NCBI GenBank assembly: GCA_964427875.1 | Contig: CAYRVX010000016.1 | Span: 1-64,000 of the forward strand | Length of the DNA stretch: 64,000 nt | Source of the DNA: CAYRVX01 sp964427875 | GTDB taxonomy: Bacteria > Planctomycetota > Phycisphaerae > SM23-33 | Direction of reading: 5' to 3' | Shown: in pieces, positions 16,513 to 25,102 of the stretch | How positions within the stretch are numbered: position 1 is the stretch's first letter | Layout of the letters: the number at the start of each line of letters is the position of its first letter | Position numbers and translations under genes: made by a program | The notes under the pieces: generated by a model | What the model saw: only the letters and a program-made list of their open reading frames with translations | Database searches by the model: none | Told to the model about the DNA's origin: nothing

Positions 16513-17622
16513 TTGGCGAGTCCGGTATACATCTTTGCCGGCGGGGGGACGGGGGGGCACCTGTATCCGGGCCTGGCGGTGGCGGCGGAGCTGACGCGTC
16601 TTGAGCCGGCAGCGAAGGTGGTCTTCGCCTGTTCGGATCGACCGATCGACCGGCGGATTCTGGACGCGACGGCCTACGCGGTGGTCCCCCAGCCGGTCCG
16701 GCCCATGCCCCGGCGGATCGCCGGCTGGCCGGCCTTCGTGAGGGCGTACCTCTCGTCGGCGGCGCAGGCCAGGCAGATGATTGCGGATTTGCGCCCGGCG
16801 GCGGTGTTGGGCCTGGGCGGCTTTGCGGCCGGGCCGGCCGTGTGCCGCGCGGGCAAGGCGGGCGTGCAAACGGGCCTGCTCAACCCGGATGCCGTTCCCG
16901 GCAGGGCGAATCGCCTGCTGGCCAGACACGTCGACGCGATCTTCACGCAGTTTGGCGTCACGGGGGAGCACTTCGGCCGCTCCGGCGGGGCGAAGGTGCG
17001 GCTCGTGGGCTGCCCGGTCCGGCGCGAGTTCGCCGCCGCCGATCGGGCGGAGGCGATCGATCATTGGGGCCTGCGGGCGGAGCTCAAGACGCTGCTGGTC
17101 AACGGCGGCAGCCTGGGCGCCGAATCGATCAACGAGGCGATCGGGCGTCTCTCGGCGGAGCTGGGCGAGCTGGCCGATACGTGGCAGGTCCTTCACGTGA
17201 CGGGCCCGTCGAAGGCGGCGCCCGTCGCAGGCGAGGCGGGCGGGCTGAGCGTTCGCATGCTGGAATACTGCCGGCGAATGGACCTCGCCTACGCGGCGGC
17301 GGACCTCTCGCTCTCGCGGGCGGGCGCGGCTACGGTGGCGGAGCTGGCGGCGACCGGCACCCCGGCCGTCCTGATGCCCTACCCATATCACGCCGACCAG
17401 CACCAGCGGCTCAACGCGGCCGCCCTCGCCGAGACCGGCGCGGCCGTGATCTGCCAGGACGCCGGGGACCCTGACCGAAACGCCGAGCGGCTCCGCCAAA
17501 CGCTGCTGGGCATCCTGCGCCGGCCGGACCGGCTGGACCGAATGCGACACGCCGCTTCGCAGGCCGCGCCCCGCGACGCGGCGGAGAAGGTCGCCCGATG
17601 GCTCACGGGTCGGGAGCGCTGA
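16513..17622 (+). CDS. murG: Lipid II synthase MurG
   Basis: 369-residue GT28 glycosyltransferase that adds GlcNAc to lipid I at the inner face of the membrane. N-terminal glycine loop FAGGGTGGHLYPGLAVA, then VLGLGGFAAGPAV, LLVNGGSLGAESIN, LSRAGAATVAELAATG and the donor-site PYPYHADQHQRLNA. The start is taken as TTG at 16513, the nearest start codon that keeps the conserved N-terminus; no ATG or GTG is available between the ftsW stop and the glycine loop. It is the last gene of the cluster here: murC, murB, ddl, ftsQ, ftsA and ftsZ do not follow. Confidence 0.93.
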   Translation: MASPVYIFAGGGTGGHLYPGLAVAAELTRLEPAAKVVFACSDRPIDRRILDATAYAVVPQPVRPMPRRIAGWPAFVRAYLSSAAQARQMIADLRPAAVLGLGGFAAGPAVCRAGKAGVQTGLLNPDAVPGRANRLLARHVDAIFTQFGVTGEHFGRSGGAKVRLVGCPVRREFAAADRAEAIDHWGLRAELKTLLVNGGSLGAESINEAIGRLSAELGELADTWQVLHVTGPSKAAPVAGEAGGLSVRMLEYCRRMDLAYAAADLSLSRAGAATVAELAATGTPAVLMPYPYHADQHQRLNAAALAETGAAVICQDAGDPDRNAERLRQTLLGILRRPDRLDRMRHAASQAAPRDAAEKVARWLTGRER

Positions 17623-17643
17623 TCCCCGCGCCGCCGGCGCTCC
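17613..17643. terminator. Weak hairpin at the murG end
   Basis: GGAGCGC (17613-17619) can pair with GCGCTCC (17637-17643) around a 17-nt loop, overlapping the murG stop in the convergent space with the thioredoxin-like gene. There is no T-run on either side, so a terminator role is only possible. Confidence 0.25.
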
Positions 17644-17664
17644 GCGTGCTTCCGGTCGGGCCGC

Positions 17665-18168
17665 TCACTGCGGCGGCTTGAGGATCTCCTTGCAGCTCAG
17701 GAAGTCCTGCCTGAACTGCATTTCTCCGATCATCCCTTCCCGCCGGTTGAGCTCCTCGCCGGCCGGGCTGAGGATCAGCATGGTGGGCAGCTTCCTGATC
17801 TTGTGCCGGCGGGCGAGGTCGCTCTTCAGCGACGTGTCCACCACGACCTTGACGGGGATGAATCCTCCCTTGGCGATGGCCTTGCTGTTGTGGGGCTTCT
17901 TCAGCGTCGTGGCGGCCATTCGCCTGGTCGTCTCGCTCGGGGGAGAGCTCATGAAGAGAAGCAGGAGCCTGCGATCTTCGCTCCTGGCCTGTTGCAGGGC
18001 CTTATCGAGATCGGTGGGCCAGCTCCTCAGGACCATTCTCCCCCGCTGTATGTAGAAGTAGACGGCCACGCCCATGGCGATGGCCGCAGCGATGAAGCCG
18101 AGCTTGATCCGGTAGTCGGATGTCCGCTTCGCGGGCTTCTTTCCGCTGTCGTCGGTTCGTTTACCCAT
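17665..18168 (-). CDS. Membrane-anchored thioredoxin-like protein without CxxC
   Basis: 167 residues. A basic N-terminus and one membrane segment (KLGFIAAAIAMGVAVYFYI) are followed by a thioredoxin-fold domain. That domain has RRLLLLFMSSPPSETTR where the CxxC loop would be (SPPS instead), IPVKVVVD, and the cis-Pro strand RKLPTMLILSPAG. It therefore cannot be an ordinary disulfide oxidoreductase; a binding or chaperone role is inferred. ATG 18168 is preferred; a GTG two codons upstream is possible. It is convergent with murG at 42 nt. Confidence 0.75.
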   Translation of the reverse strand: MGKRTDDSGKKPAKRTSDYRIKLGFIAAAIAMGVAVYFYIQRGRMVLRSWPTDLDKALQQARSEDRRLLLLFMSSPPSETTRRMAATTLKKPHNSKAIAKGGFIPVKVVVDTSLKSDLARRHKIRKLPTMLILSPAGEELNRREGMIGEMQFRQDFLSCKEILKPPQ

Positions 18169-18334
18169 GATCACGCCGCCGGCGGTCCGCTGTGGTCTTC
18201 ACAGCCCTTGTATCGACAAAACCAGTCGCGTTTCAACGGCGAGTTTCCAGGGGGCGATCCGTCCGGGGGCTTCCTGGCGGGGACGGGAATCGTCCGGCAC
18301 TGTGCTGGGGAGGATCGATCGCCGGCCGGGGGCG

Positions 18335-19426
18335 TCATCTCGGCCGGCGGCGGACCAGCGCCAGCGCGCCGACGGCCAGCAGGCTCAGGATGGTCGGCTC
18401 CGGCACGACGTCGCCCGGCGCGCCTCCGCCGGGGCCGCCAGGGCCCGGAGGAGTCATGATGGGATGCGGCGTGGAGGTGTACCCGAAGTTGACGACGACG
18501 GCGTGGTAATCGTCGCGGTCCACGGCACCGTCTCCGTTGAAGTCGCCGTTCTCCCACGACGCTCCCGACGTCGTGCCGAGGTAGCGCTTGACCGCCAGGT
18601 AGTCCATGGCGTCCACGCGGCCGTTGAGGTCCGCGTCGCCCGGCAGCAGGTCGGTGCTCAGGAAATCGTGAAGCGTGTCCGCGTATTCCGGTATGCTGGC
18701 GGCGAAGATGTCGCCGAAGTTCGGCTGCCGGCCGGCTCGGTAGAGGTTGATGCCGGCCAGCTTCCACTCGTCTTCGCCGTACGGCTTGAGAAACACGCCC
18801 CCGCCGGAGTCGTGCTCGCCGTAGCCGCATTCATAGGTCGTGTCGCCGCGCCTGAAATTCATGTGCAGGCACTTGGTCGCGTAGCTCCCGTTCTCCCGGG
18901 TAAGCGTCTGGGTGTACTTGTTGGTTCCCCATCGTTTGGCCCGGCCGGTGTTGGCGTCTTCACTGTACCGGTCGAGAGAGTGGATCTCGCCGCTGTACCC
19001 CGTTCCGACGACCACCATGTTCTCGTTCAAGCCGTTGAACGAGCCCGTGTACAACTGGTAGAAGCCCGGCAGGGGGCGGGCGCTCTCTGTGTTGTTCCTG
19101 AGCTTGATGACGCGAAGGTCGGGCAGGTCGCCTTCCGTGCGGGGCAGGTCGAGTGTCCCGGTCACCTCGAACTCGTCGCCGTTGATGTTGAAGGTGTGGC
19201 CGGGCCAGTAATGCCTGGCCGTCAGGAGGGAGAAGTACCCGATCGCCACGGAGGTCGCTTCGCCCGTCTCGTGGACGTAGTCCCAGTTCATCCCGTACCA
19301 CCAGCCGCTTCCGGGCTTGTGGAAAAGCTCGTCGCTCTCGACGCCTTCGACGATCCCGAGAGCCGGCGCAGCCGTGAGGACAACAAGCATGAGCCACAGG
19401 ACGGATGTGAGGAAGCACTTTGCCAT
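18335..19426 (-). CDS. Secreted trypsin-like protease with dockerin repeats and PEP-CTERM
   Basis: 363 residues: signal peptide (1-23), an S1-like protease domain, two dockerin-type calcium repeats and a PEP-CTERM tail. I read the catalytic triad as His72 in LLTARHY, Asp103 in LPDLRVIKL and Ser207 in GEHDSGGGVFL, the counterparts of TAAHC, DIAL and GDSGGP in trypsin. The dockerin repeats are GDADLNGRVDAMDYLAV and GDFNGDGAVDRDDYHAV, and the tail is VPEPTILSLLAVGALALVRRR. Start 19426 (MAKCFL) gives the signal; a longer frame exists upstream. Protease plus dockerin plus sorting tail suggests surface attachment. Activity is inferred from motifs only. Confidence 0.8.
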   Translation of the reverse strand: MAKCFLTSVLWLMLVVLTAAPALGIVEGVESDELFHKPGSGWWYGMNWDYVHETGEATSVAIGYFSLLTARHYWPGHTFNINGDEFEVTGTLDLPRTEGDLPDLRVIKLRNNTESARPLPGFYQLYTGSFNGLNENMVVVGTGYSGEIHSLDRYSEDANTGRAKRWGTNKYTQTLTRENGSYATKCLHMNFRRGDTTYECGYGEHDSGGGVFLKPYGEDEWKLAGINLYRAGRQPNFGDIFAASIPEYADTLHDFLSTDLLPGDADLNGRVDAMDYLAVKRYLGTTSGASWENGDFNGDGAVDRDDYHAVVVNFGYTSTPHPIMTPPGPGGPGGGAPGDVVPEPTILSLLAVGALALVRRRPR

Positions 19427-19587
19427 TCTCAGGACCACCCTCGCCCCTTCCCACGGGCACGAGAACCGGGACCGTGGAAAGGAGCTCACTCCTCCACTAT
19501 GGGCGCGTTTCTCCTCGGACAGCAGGATCTCATCCAACATACAGCATACACCCGGATGCGGATCGGGTCAAGGGCGGAATGCTCGGA

Positions 19588-20103
19588 TCAGATCCCGAGA
19601 TCCTCCTTGGTCAGAAGCGCCTCGAACTCGAAACCTGCCTGCCCGACGTTCTGGCTCGCGCCCTGCATGCGGTCGATGGCGAAGACGATCCGGGTGATGA
19701 CGGCGCCGGCCTCGACGAGGGTCTCGGCGGCCTCCAACGCCGCCCCCGCCGTCGTTCCGACGTCCTCCACGAGAAGCACGCGTCTGCCCGCCACCGGCGG
19801 GCCCTCGATCAGCTTGCCCGTGGCATAGTCCTTGGTCTTCTTGCGCACGACGACGAACGGCTTGCCCGACGCCAGCGAAGCCGCCGCCGCCAGCGACACG
19901 GCGCCCAGCGCCGCGCCGGCGATGAGGTCCGCGTCGACGGTGCGCTCGGCGAGACGGCGGCCCAGTTCGGCCAGGATGTCCGGCTCGGCCTCGAAGAGGT
20001 ATTTGTCGAGATAGTACTTGCTTCGCTTCCCGCTGCGCAGGATGAAGTCGCCCTCCAGGTAGGCGACGTCCCTGATTCGACGGGCCAGTTCGCCGGTGTC
20101 CAT
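19588..20103 (-). CDS. pyrE: Orotate phosphoribosyltransferase
   Basis: 171-residue type I phosphoribosyltransferase converting orotate and PRPP to OMP in pyrimidine synthesis. Seen: EGDFILRSGKRSKYYLDKY near the start (SG-S-YY substrate loop), VVVRKKTKDYATGKLIEG (flexible catalytic loop), and the PRPP motif RRVLLVEDVGTTAGAALEA. Start 20103 (MDTGELARRI) has GGAG about 9 nt upstream. It is divergent from lepB. OMP formation is the likely reaction; a PyrE-like paralogue with another base cannot be excluded. Confidence 0.88.
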   Translation of the reverse strand: MDTGELARRIRDVAYLEGDFILRSGKRSKYYLDKYLFEAEPDILAELGRRLAERTVDADLIAGAALGAVSLAAAASLASGKPFVVVRKKTKDYATGKLIEGPPVAGRRVLLVEDVGTTAGAALEAAETLVEAGAVITRIVFAIDRMQGASQNVGQAGFEFEALLTKEDLGI

Positions 20104-20286
20104 CTGATGTCTCCACGGCCGCTGCCTTCCGGGCGGTGTTCCAGTCGGACGTGTTACCATCGAATCGCTTGGGGATCAATGGCTGCCCTGAGAACGTGCC
20201 GGTCGGCCGCGGCGGGGCGGCGGCGCCGAAATATCCGCAACAGGCCCTTGGATGCACCGGACCGAGCGGCTATGGTGGTGGCTCCT

Positions 20287-22050
20287 ATGGCCGAGAGAAG
20301 CAGTAAGGTTCAACAGGAGCTCGCCTCGATCCGCGACACGATTGAGAGCATCTGGGTGGCGATTGTGCTGGCCTTCGTGCTCCGCGGCTTCGTGATCGAG
20401 GCGTTCGTGATCCCGACGGGCTCGATGGCGCCGCGTCTTTACGGCGAGCACCTCAACCTGCGGTGCAAGGCGTGCGGGTACGAGTACGGCTTCGGCTGGT
20501 CGGGCGAGCAGGACCGCGCGGCGGGCGGGCGGCGGTCAAATCGCGGCGCTCCGGGCTGGCGCGGCGGGACACGTACGAATGATGCCAGGGCGCCCGGGGG
20601 CGCCAAGTGCCCCAGTTGCGGGCACGATCAGCCGCGAGTCGGGCCTCTCGCCGGAGGCGACCGCGTGCTCGTCATGAAGTACCTCTACCGGTTCCGCGAG
20701 CCCGAGCCGTGGGACGTGGTCGTCTTCAAGAACCCCCAGGACAACCGACAGAACTACATCAAGCGCCTGATCGGCCTGCCCGGGGAGACCATCGAGATCG
20801 TCCACGGGGACATCTTCGTGAGCCGCGACGGCGGCAGGACCTTTCGGATCCGCCGGAAGGAGAAGGCAAAGGTCCAGCGCGCAATGTGGCACGTCGTGTA
20901 CGACAACGATTACCGGCCGGACCCGCGGGCCTTTGCCGAGGCGAACAGTGGCCGGGAGGAGTCCGATCGTATCGCTCCCCCGGGCTGGAAGGCCGTCGGC
21001 CCCGGCGCGGACCGCTGGAACCTGCCGGGCTTGTACGGGCGGCGGTTCGCCTTCCGAGGCGGCCCCGATGAGACCGAGGCCGAGCTCGTCTTCCGCGCCC
21101 GCGAAGATACCTTCCTGCCGCGATACGGGTACAACCCCGCCTTGGATCCCACCAGGGACTTCGAGCCGAACGTGGACGTCCTGAACGATCTCAAGCTCGA
21201 GGTCGTCTACTTCCCCGACGCCGAAGACAGCCGGCTGGCCCTTACGCTCAGCAGCTTCGAGCACGTCTTCCGCGGCGAGATCGGCGCCGACGGGCGGGCG
21301 AGGCTGCGCTGCCGCCTGGATGGGCCCGGCGCCCGGTGGAAGCCGTTGGCGCCGCCCGCGTCGATCGGGGCGCTGCGGCCGGGGCGGGGGCACAAGGTGG
21401 CCCTGACGAACGTTGACTTCCGCGTTACGCTCTGGCTCGATGACCGGCCGATCCTCGTCTCCCGCGACCGCACGCCGGATACGCCCGTCGGCGACCGGAC
21501 GAAGTATCCGATGGACTACCGCCTGCTGAAACAGCGCCTGGAGAGGGCCAGGGCCCAGGTGGGCGCCGTGAAGGTCCCTCAGCCGAAGGTGAAGATCGCC
21601 GCAGCCGGCGGACCGTGTCGGTTGCGGCACGTCGGGCTCATGCGGGACGTCTACTACACCTCTCCGAAGTTCCAGCACGACCCCGCCAGCGGACCCGACG
21701 GCGATTTCGCCCGAGGGTCGGGCGTGCAGCAGGGTCAGCCCGGGTGGGGGGTCGACGGGCATCCCATCACGTTGGAGAAGGACGACGATCATCCGGACCT
21801 GGATCAGTTCTTCGTTCTGGGTGACAACAGCCCGTCGAGCCTGGACGGGCGGCTGTGGACCTCGGCGGCGGTGACGCTGCGGCTGACGGACAAGAAGACC
21901 GGCGAGCGGGTCTACCAACTGGGCACGGTGCCGCGTTACAGCCTGATCGGCAAGGCGATCTTCGTGTACTGGCCGGCGGGCTTCTGCATCCCGGGCCTGC
22001 CTCGCTTGCCGATCCTTCCCAACGTTGGTAGTATGCGGCTGATACGTTGA
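20287..22050 (+). CDS. lepB: Signal peptidase I with zinc-ribbon and long insertion
   Basis: 587 residues, against 200-330 for most S26A signal peptidases. A membrane segment (about 21-41) leads into the catalytic-Ser box VIPTGSMAPRL (Ser46). Two CxxC pairs follow (Cys60/63 in LRCKACGYEYG, Cys108/111 in KCPSCGHDQ), an inserted zinc-ribbon-like unit. Then come the Lys box QNYIKRLIGLPGE (Lys159), HGDIFVSRDG, and about 320 inserted residues before the terminal GDNSPSSLDGR box near 512. All catalytic boxes are intact, so it should process exported proteins. ATG 20287 is chosen over ATG 20272 because GGTGGTGG precedes it. Confidence 0.88.
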   Translation: MAERSSKVQQELASIRDTIESIWVAIVLAFVLRGFVIEAFVIPTGSMAPRLYGEHLNLRCKACGYEYGFGWSGEQDRAAGGRRSNRGAPGWRGGTRTNDARAPGGAKCPSCGHDQPRVGPLAGGDRVLVMKYLYRFREPEPWDVVVFKNPQDNRQNYIKRLIGLPGETIEIVHGDIFVSRDGGRTFRIRRKEKAKVQRAMWHVVYDNDYRPDPRAFAEANSGREESDRIAPPGWKAVGPGADRWNLPGLYGRRFAFRGGPDETEAELVFRAREDTFLPRYGYNPALDPTRDFEPNVDVLNDLKLEVVYFPDAEDSRLALTLSSFEHVFRGEIGADGRARLRCRLDGPGARWKPLAPPASIGALRPGRGHKVALTNVDFRVTLWLDDRPILVSRDRTPDTPVGDRTKYPMDYRLLKQRLERARAQVGAVKVPQPKVKIAAAGGPCRLRHVGLMRDVYYTSPKFQHDPASGPDGDFARGSGVQQGQPGWGVDGHPITLEKDDDHPDLDQFFVLGDNSPSSLDGRLWTSAAVTLRLTDKKTGERVYQLGTVPRYSLIGKAIFVYWPAGFCIPGLPRLPILPNVGSMRLIR

Positions 22051-22400
22051 CGCGATCGGCCGTTGAGACGGCGACGCAAGGGCCCGACAATCGGGTTATT
22101 CACATTTGTTGACCGGGCGACATGTGCGCCGGTCGGCCTCGGCCGGCGGCCTCCGGCGGGTCAGGTCGGCACGGCGCCCAACGCGGCGGACGAGCACGGG
22201 CCAAGGAAAACGTCGCTGTAATATCAGCGAATCGGTATGGTTAGAACGGTTCTTCTTCGCGAAAGGCTTTCTTTTCAGCATGTTGCGGCCAAGTGGCTGC
22301 TGACCGGGCCCTTGAAGCAGGCGAGCGGACCGGCCGGCGGCGGCGAGCTTATGCACAGGTTGTCCACAACGCCCCGCAGGAGCCGCCCGGGTATCACGAT
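22051..22400. other. Intergenic region, no gene recognised
   Basis: About 350 bases between lepB and lptB. It contains GC-rich imperfect repeats of CGGCC around 22130-22160 and a small hairpin CGCTG-TAATAT-CAGCG near 22215. No tRNA-like sequence, convincing promoter or terminator was seen. Confidence 0.5.
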
Positions 22401-23138
22401 ATGATTCTTCTGGAAGCCAGGGATCTCATCAAACGCTACAGCGGAAGGGCCGTGGTGGACCGCGTCTCCTTCACCCTCAGCCAGGGAGAGATCGTCGGGC
22501 TGCTCGGAAGGAACGGCGCCGGCAAGACCACCACCTTTCGCATGATCATCGGCATGATCACGCCCGATCACGGCGAGGTGGTCTTCGACGGCGTTCCCGT
22601 CACGCGCATGCCGATGTACAAGCGGGCAAGGAGGGGAATGGGATACCTCTCCCAGGAGCCCAGCGTCTTCCAACGCCTGACCGTCCGCCAGAACATCCTG
22701 GCCATCATGGAGACGATGAACCTGCCGAGGAAGGTCCGCGGCGAGAAATGCGGTCACCTACTGGAGCAGTTTGGGCTCACGGCCCTTCAGGGCCAGTTGG
22801 CTCGAACGCTCTCCGGCGGCGAGCGGCGCAAACTCGAGATCGCCCGAGCCCTGGTCACCAACCCGACGATGATCCTCCTGGATGAGCCCTTCTCCGGCGT
22901 GGACCCCATCGCCGTGGAGGATCTCCAGGAAGAGATCGAGGGCCTCAAGGACCGCGGGATCAGCATCCTGCTGACCGACCACAACGTTCGCGAGACCCTC
23001 AGCGTGACGGACCGCTCCTACATCATCGACAGCGGCAAGGTCCTGCGCGAAGGGCCGCCCAAGATGCTCATCAACGACGACCTGGTCCGACGCACCTACC
23101 TCGGCCAGACCTTTCGAGGGGACGAGTTCGACTCGTAG
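22401..23138 (+). CDS. lptB: LPS export ABC transporter ATPase LptB
   Basis: 245-residue ABC ATPase that powers LptFG-driven extraction of lipopolysaccharide from the inner membrane. Walker A GRNGAGKTTTF, Q-loop GYLSQEPSVF, signature LSGGERRKLEIARAL, Walker B ILLDEPFSGVDPIAVEDLQ and switch His in LTDHNVRETL. The SGVDPIAV and TDHNVRETL wording and the length fit LptB better than other ABC ATPases. The start MILLEARDLIK at 22401 is used; upstream in-frame residues look non-coding. It implies an LPS-type outer membrane. The partner permeases are not in the window. Confidence 0.9.
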   Translation: MILLEARDLIKRYSGRAVVDRVSFTLSQGEIVGLLGRNGAGKTTTFRMIIGMITPDHGEVVFDGVPVTRMPMYKRARRGMGYLSQEPSVFQRLTVRQNILAIMETMNLPRKVRGEKCGHLLEQFGLTALQGQLARTLSGGERRKLEIARALVTNPTMILLDEPFSGVDPIAVEDLQEEIEGLKDRGISILLTDHNVRETLSVTDRSYIIDSGKVLREGPPKMLINDDLVRRTYLGQTFRGDEFDS

Positions 23139-23269
23139 CCCCGGGCGGCCCGTTCCATTCAAACATGCGAATCCGGCGCGTCCGGCCCTCCAGCAGCTCG
23201 CGGGGCCGTGCCATCTCAAAGAGACCGGCTCGCAGGATCAAGGCCGACGGACCGCTCGTCTGCCGGCGG

Positions 23270-23962
23270 TCAACGGGCCGCGCTGCGCCTGCGCGGCCGC
23301 GCGAGCAGGACCAGCAGCCCGGCGCCCAGCAGCGCCATCGTGCCGGGCTCCGGCGTGGGGTACTGCTTGAGCAGGAAGTTGACAGGCTCTTCGCCCGACA
23401 GGTCGACGTCGATGTAGAGCTTTCCCTGCCACGAGCCCGGGAAGAAGGTCTCGCCGTCTTGGACCGTGTCGCCATCGAGGTCGAGCGAGATGGAATGATC
23501 CGACGACCAGCCGGCCGGCGAGGGCCCCCAAACGCTGTTGGTGAACGGCTCGAAGGAGAAGCCGCTGTTCTCGCTGGCCGTCCTGTTGAACGCGGCGTTG
23601 TCGCCGACGATCTCCCAATGGTAATCCGTCCAGTCCCAGCCGGTCTCGTTCGAGATGGCCTCGCTGGTGATCTGAATGGTCCCCACGGTGCTGGCGTCGT
23701 CCAGCCGCTGGCGGAACCCGATGAGATTCGCCGGGAACTCGCCGCTCTCGGGGCCAAGGCAGAACGTCTTGGCGATCTCGATACGGGCGTAGGAGCAGGT
23801 TATGCTGTCCACCACTACGCCGTTGTGCATGTCGTCGGCGAGGATCGCGCTCCAGCCGGAGTCCACGCCGTCCTTCGTGAGATCGACGATGACATCGGCT
23901 GACGAAACCCCGCTGCTGACAAGCAGCACCAGAAAGAGAAATGAACCAACCCTCGCTTGCAT
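23270..23962 (-). CDS. PEP-CTERM secreted protein, paralogue of next gene
   Basis: 230 residues with signal peptide (GSFLFLVLLVSSGVSSA) and tail TPEPGTMALLGAGLLVLLARPRRR. AGGAGG lies 8 nt before the ATG. The mature part resembles the neighbouring leftward gene at 24190-24876: RIEIAKTF/RIEIEKAF, EAISNETGWDW/ETIANNTGVSW and DTVQDGETFFPG/GTVPDGGTFTPT line up in the same order. The two are tandem paralogues of an unnamed extracellular family. No catalytic motif is seen. Confidence 0.85.
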   Translation of the reverse strand: MQARVGSFLFLVLLVSSGVSSADVIVDLTKDGVDSGWSAILADDMHNGVVVDSITCSYARIEIAKTFCLGPESGEFPANLIGFRQRLDDASTVGTIQITSEAISNETGWDWTDYHWEIVGDNAAFNRTASENSGFSFEPFTNSVWGPSPAGWSSDHSISLDLDGDTVQDGETFFPGSWQGKLYIDVDLSGEEPVNFLLKQYPTPEPGTMALLGAGLLVLLARPRRRSAAR

Positions 23963-24185
23963 AGTTCGGTCCTCCTGAGAACCGGCCGCATGTTCCGCAC
24001 ATGCGGCTACAGTGATAAACGCACGTGCTCCCTCGGCACGTCTTACCTGCCCGGTCCCGATCCGCGGGTCCGGTACCTTATGAGGGAAACGTACGATTCA
24101 TTCGGACGGTCGGCACATTTCGGGCGCCGATTTCCCTCGCTTCTCTCGGTTGTTTCCCTGCGGCCTTGCCGGAGGCCCGACGTGC

Positions 24186-24211
24186 GCGTTTAGCGGGCCG
24201 GCTTGCCGGCC
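24186..24211. repeat. Dispersed repeat A, copy 1 (GCGTTTAGCGGGC plus hairpin)
   Basis: GCGTTTAGCGGGC (24186-24198) runs into a hairpin GGCCGG-CTTG-CCGGCC. The same 13-mer begins the larger structured repeat at 49935. This copy overlaps the stop codon and last codons of the leftward PEP-CTERM gene, so it lies at that gene's 3' end. Confidence 0.7.
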
Positions 24212-24876
24212 GTGCTTCTTGCCCGCCTCCGCGCCACCAGCCCGCACAGCGCCACCGCCAGGATGGCCAGGCTCGACGGCTCCGGGAGGACGAGCTGCTT
24301 CAGCGTAAACGGCGCCTCGGCGCCGGGGGCGATCACCAGTCCGCCTGTCGGCGTGAAGGTCCCGCCGTCGGGCACCGTGCCGTCTCGGGCGGAGACGTGG
24401 TGTGCGACGTTGCCGACCTGGTCCAGCCAGACCTTGGGCGCGAACGGCGAGACGTCCCATCCAGCCGATTCCGCGACGAGGAAGTCCGCCGCGCCGGTCT
24501 GCATGATGATCCAGTCAAAACGGCTCCAACTCACGCCGGTGTTGTTGGCGATGGTCTCGCTTTCGATGATGACGAGCGAGACGGGCGGCTGGCCGCAGTC
24601 GCTGTCGATCGTGAAGTTGACCAGGGCGTCGGGGAACTCGATCTCGCCCTCTCCCGGCTCCCAGAGGCCGAAGGCCTTCTCGATCTCGATCCTGACCACA
24701 GAGGCGCTGCGACTGACCTCTATCGTCCTCACTGAGAACACCGATTCGTCCCAGGAGACATTCCAGCCGGAGTACACATCGCTGCCGGCCTCCTGGAGCG
24801 GAACGGGGCTTGCCCAAAGCGGCAGGGCGGCGGTGCCGAGAAACACTGCGGCGGCCACGAACGGTCTGAACCTCAT
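24190..24876 (-). CDS. PEP-CTERM secreted protein, paralogue of previous gene
   Basis: 228 residues starting MRFRPFVAAAVFLGTAALPLWASP (signal peptide), with GAGGAAAGAG close upstream. The tail LPEPSSLAILAVALCGLVARRRA is a PEP-CTERM signal. It shares the residue pattern of the 23270-23962 product throughout. Its 3' end and stop are embedded in dispersed repeat A, so the last residues (STAGKPAR) may derive from the repeat. Function unknown. Confidence 0.85.
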   Translation of the reverse strand: MRFRPFVAAAVFLGTAALPLWASPVPLQEAGSDVYSGWNVSWDESVFSVRTIEVSRSASVVRIEIEKAFGLWEPGEGEIEFPDALVNFTIDSDCGQPPVSLVIIESETIANNTGVSWSRFDWIIMQTGAADFLVAESAGWDVSPFAPKVWLDQVGNVAHHVSARDGTVPDGGTFTPTGGLVIAPGAEAPFTLKQLVLPEPSSLAILAVALCGLVARRRARSTAGKPAR

Positions 24877-25057
24877 CTCTCTTTCCTCCATTGACCTCTC
24901 ATTAGGCGGATCGCCGGGCCCAGGACACCGACAAAGGCAGCGAAACCGGGCGCCCTGCAAGAGCAATCAGGGCAGCCGCCTGCTGGTGTCGATCGAGCCG
25001 AGCCCTCCAGCCCTCACTTTTTCCTCACACATGCCTATGACTTGATCAGGCCCACGT

Positions 25058-25063
25058 ATTATA
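25058..25063 (-). promoter_or_regulatory. Candidate -10 box (TATAAT), leftward
   Basis: Perfect TATAAT on the minus strand, about 180 nt upstream of the PEP-CTERM gene ending at 24190. The hexamer 17 nt upstream, TTTCGC, is a poor -35. Offered as a candidate only. Confidence 0.3.
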
Positions 25064-25102
25064 CCCCAGGACCCGAAATCGCGAAAGGGGGTTTCTTGCC
25101 GG

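Noticed and set aside
17665..18168. Active thiol-disulfide oxidoreductase
   Set aside because: The CxxC site is SPPS, so redox activity is unlikely.
22051..22400. tRNA or structured RNA after lepB
   Set aside because: No T-loop or acceptor pattern; only weak, interrupted GC repeats.
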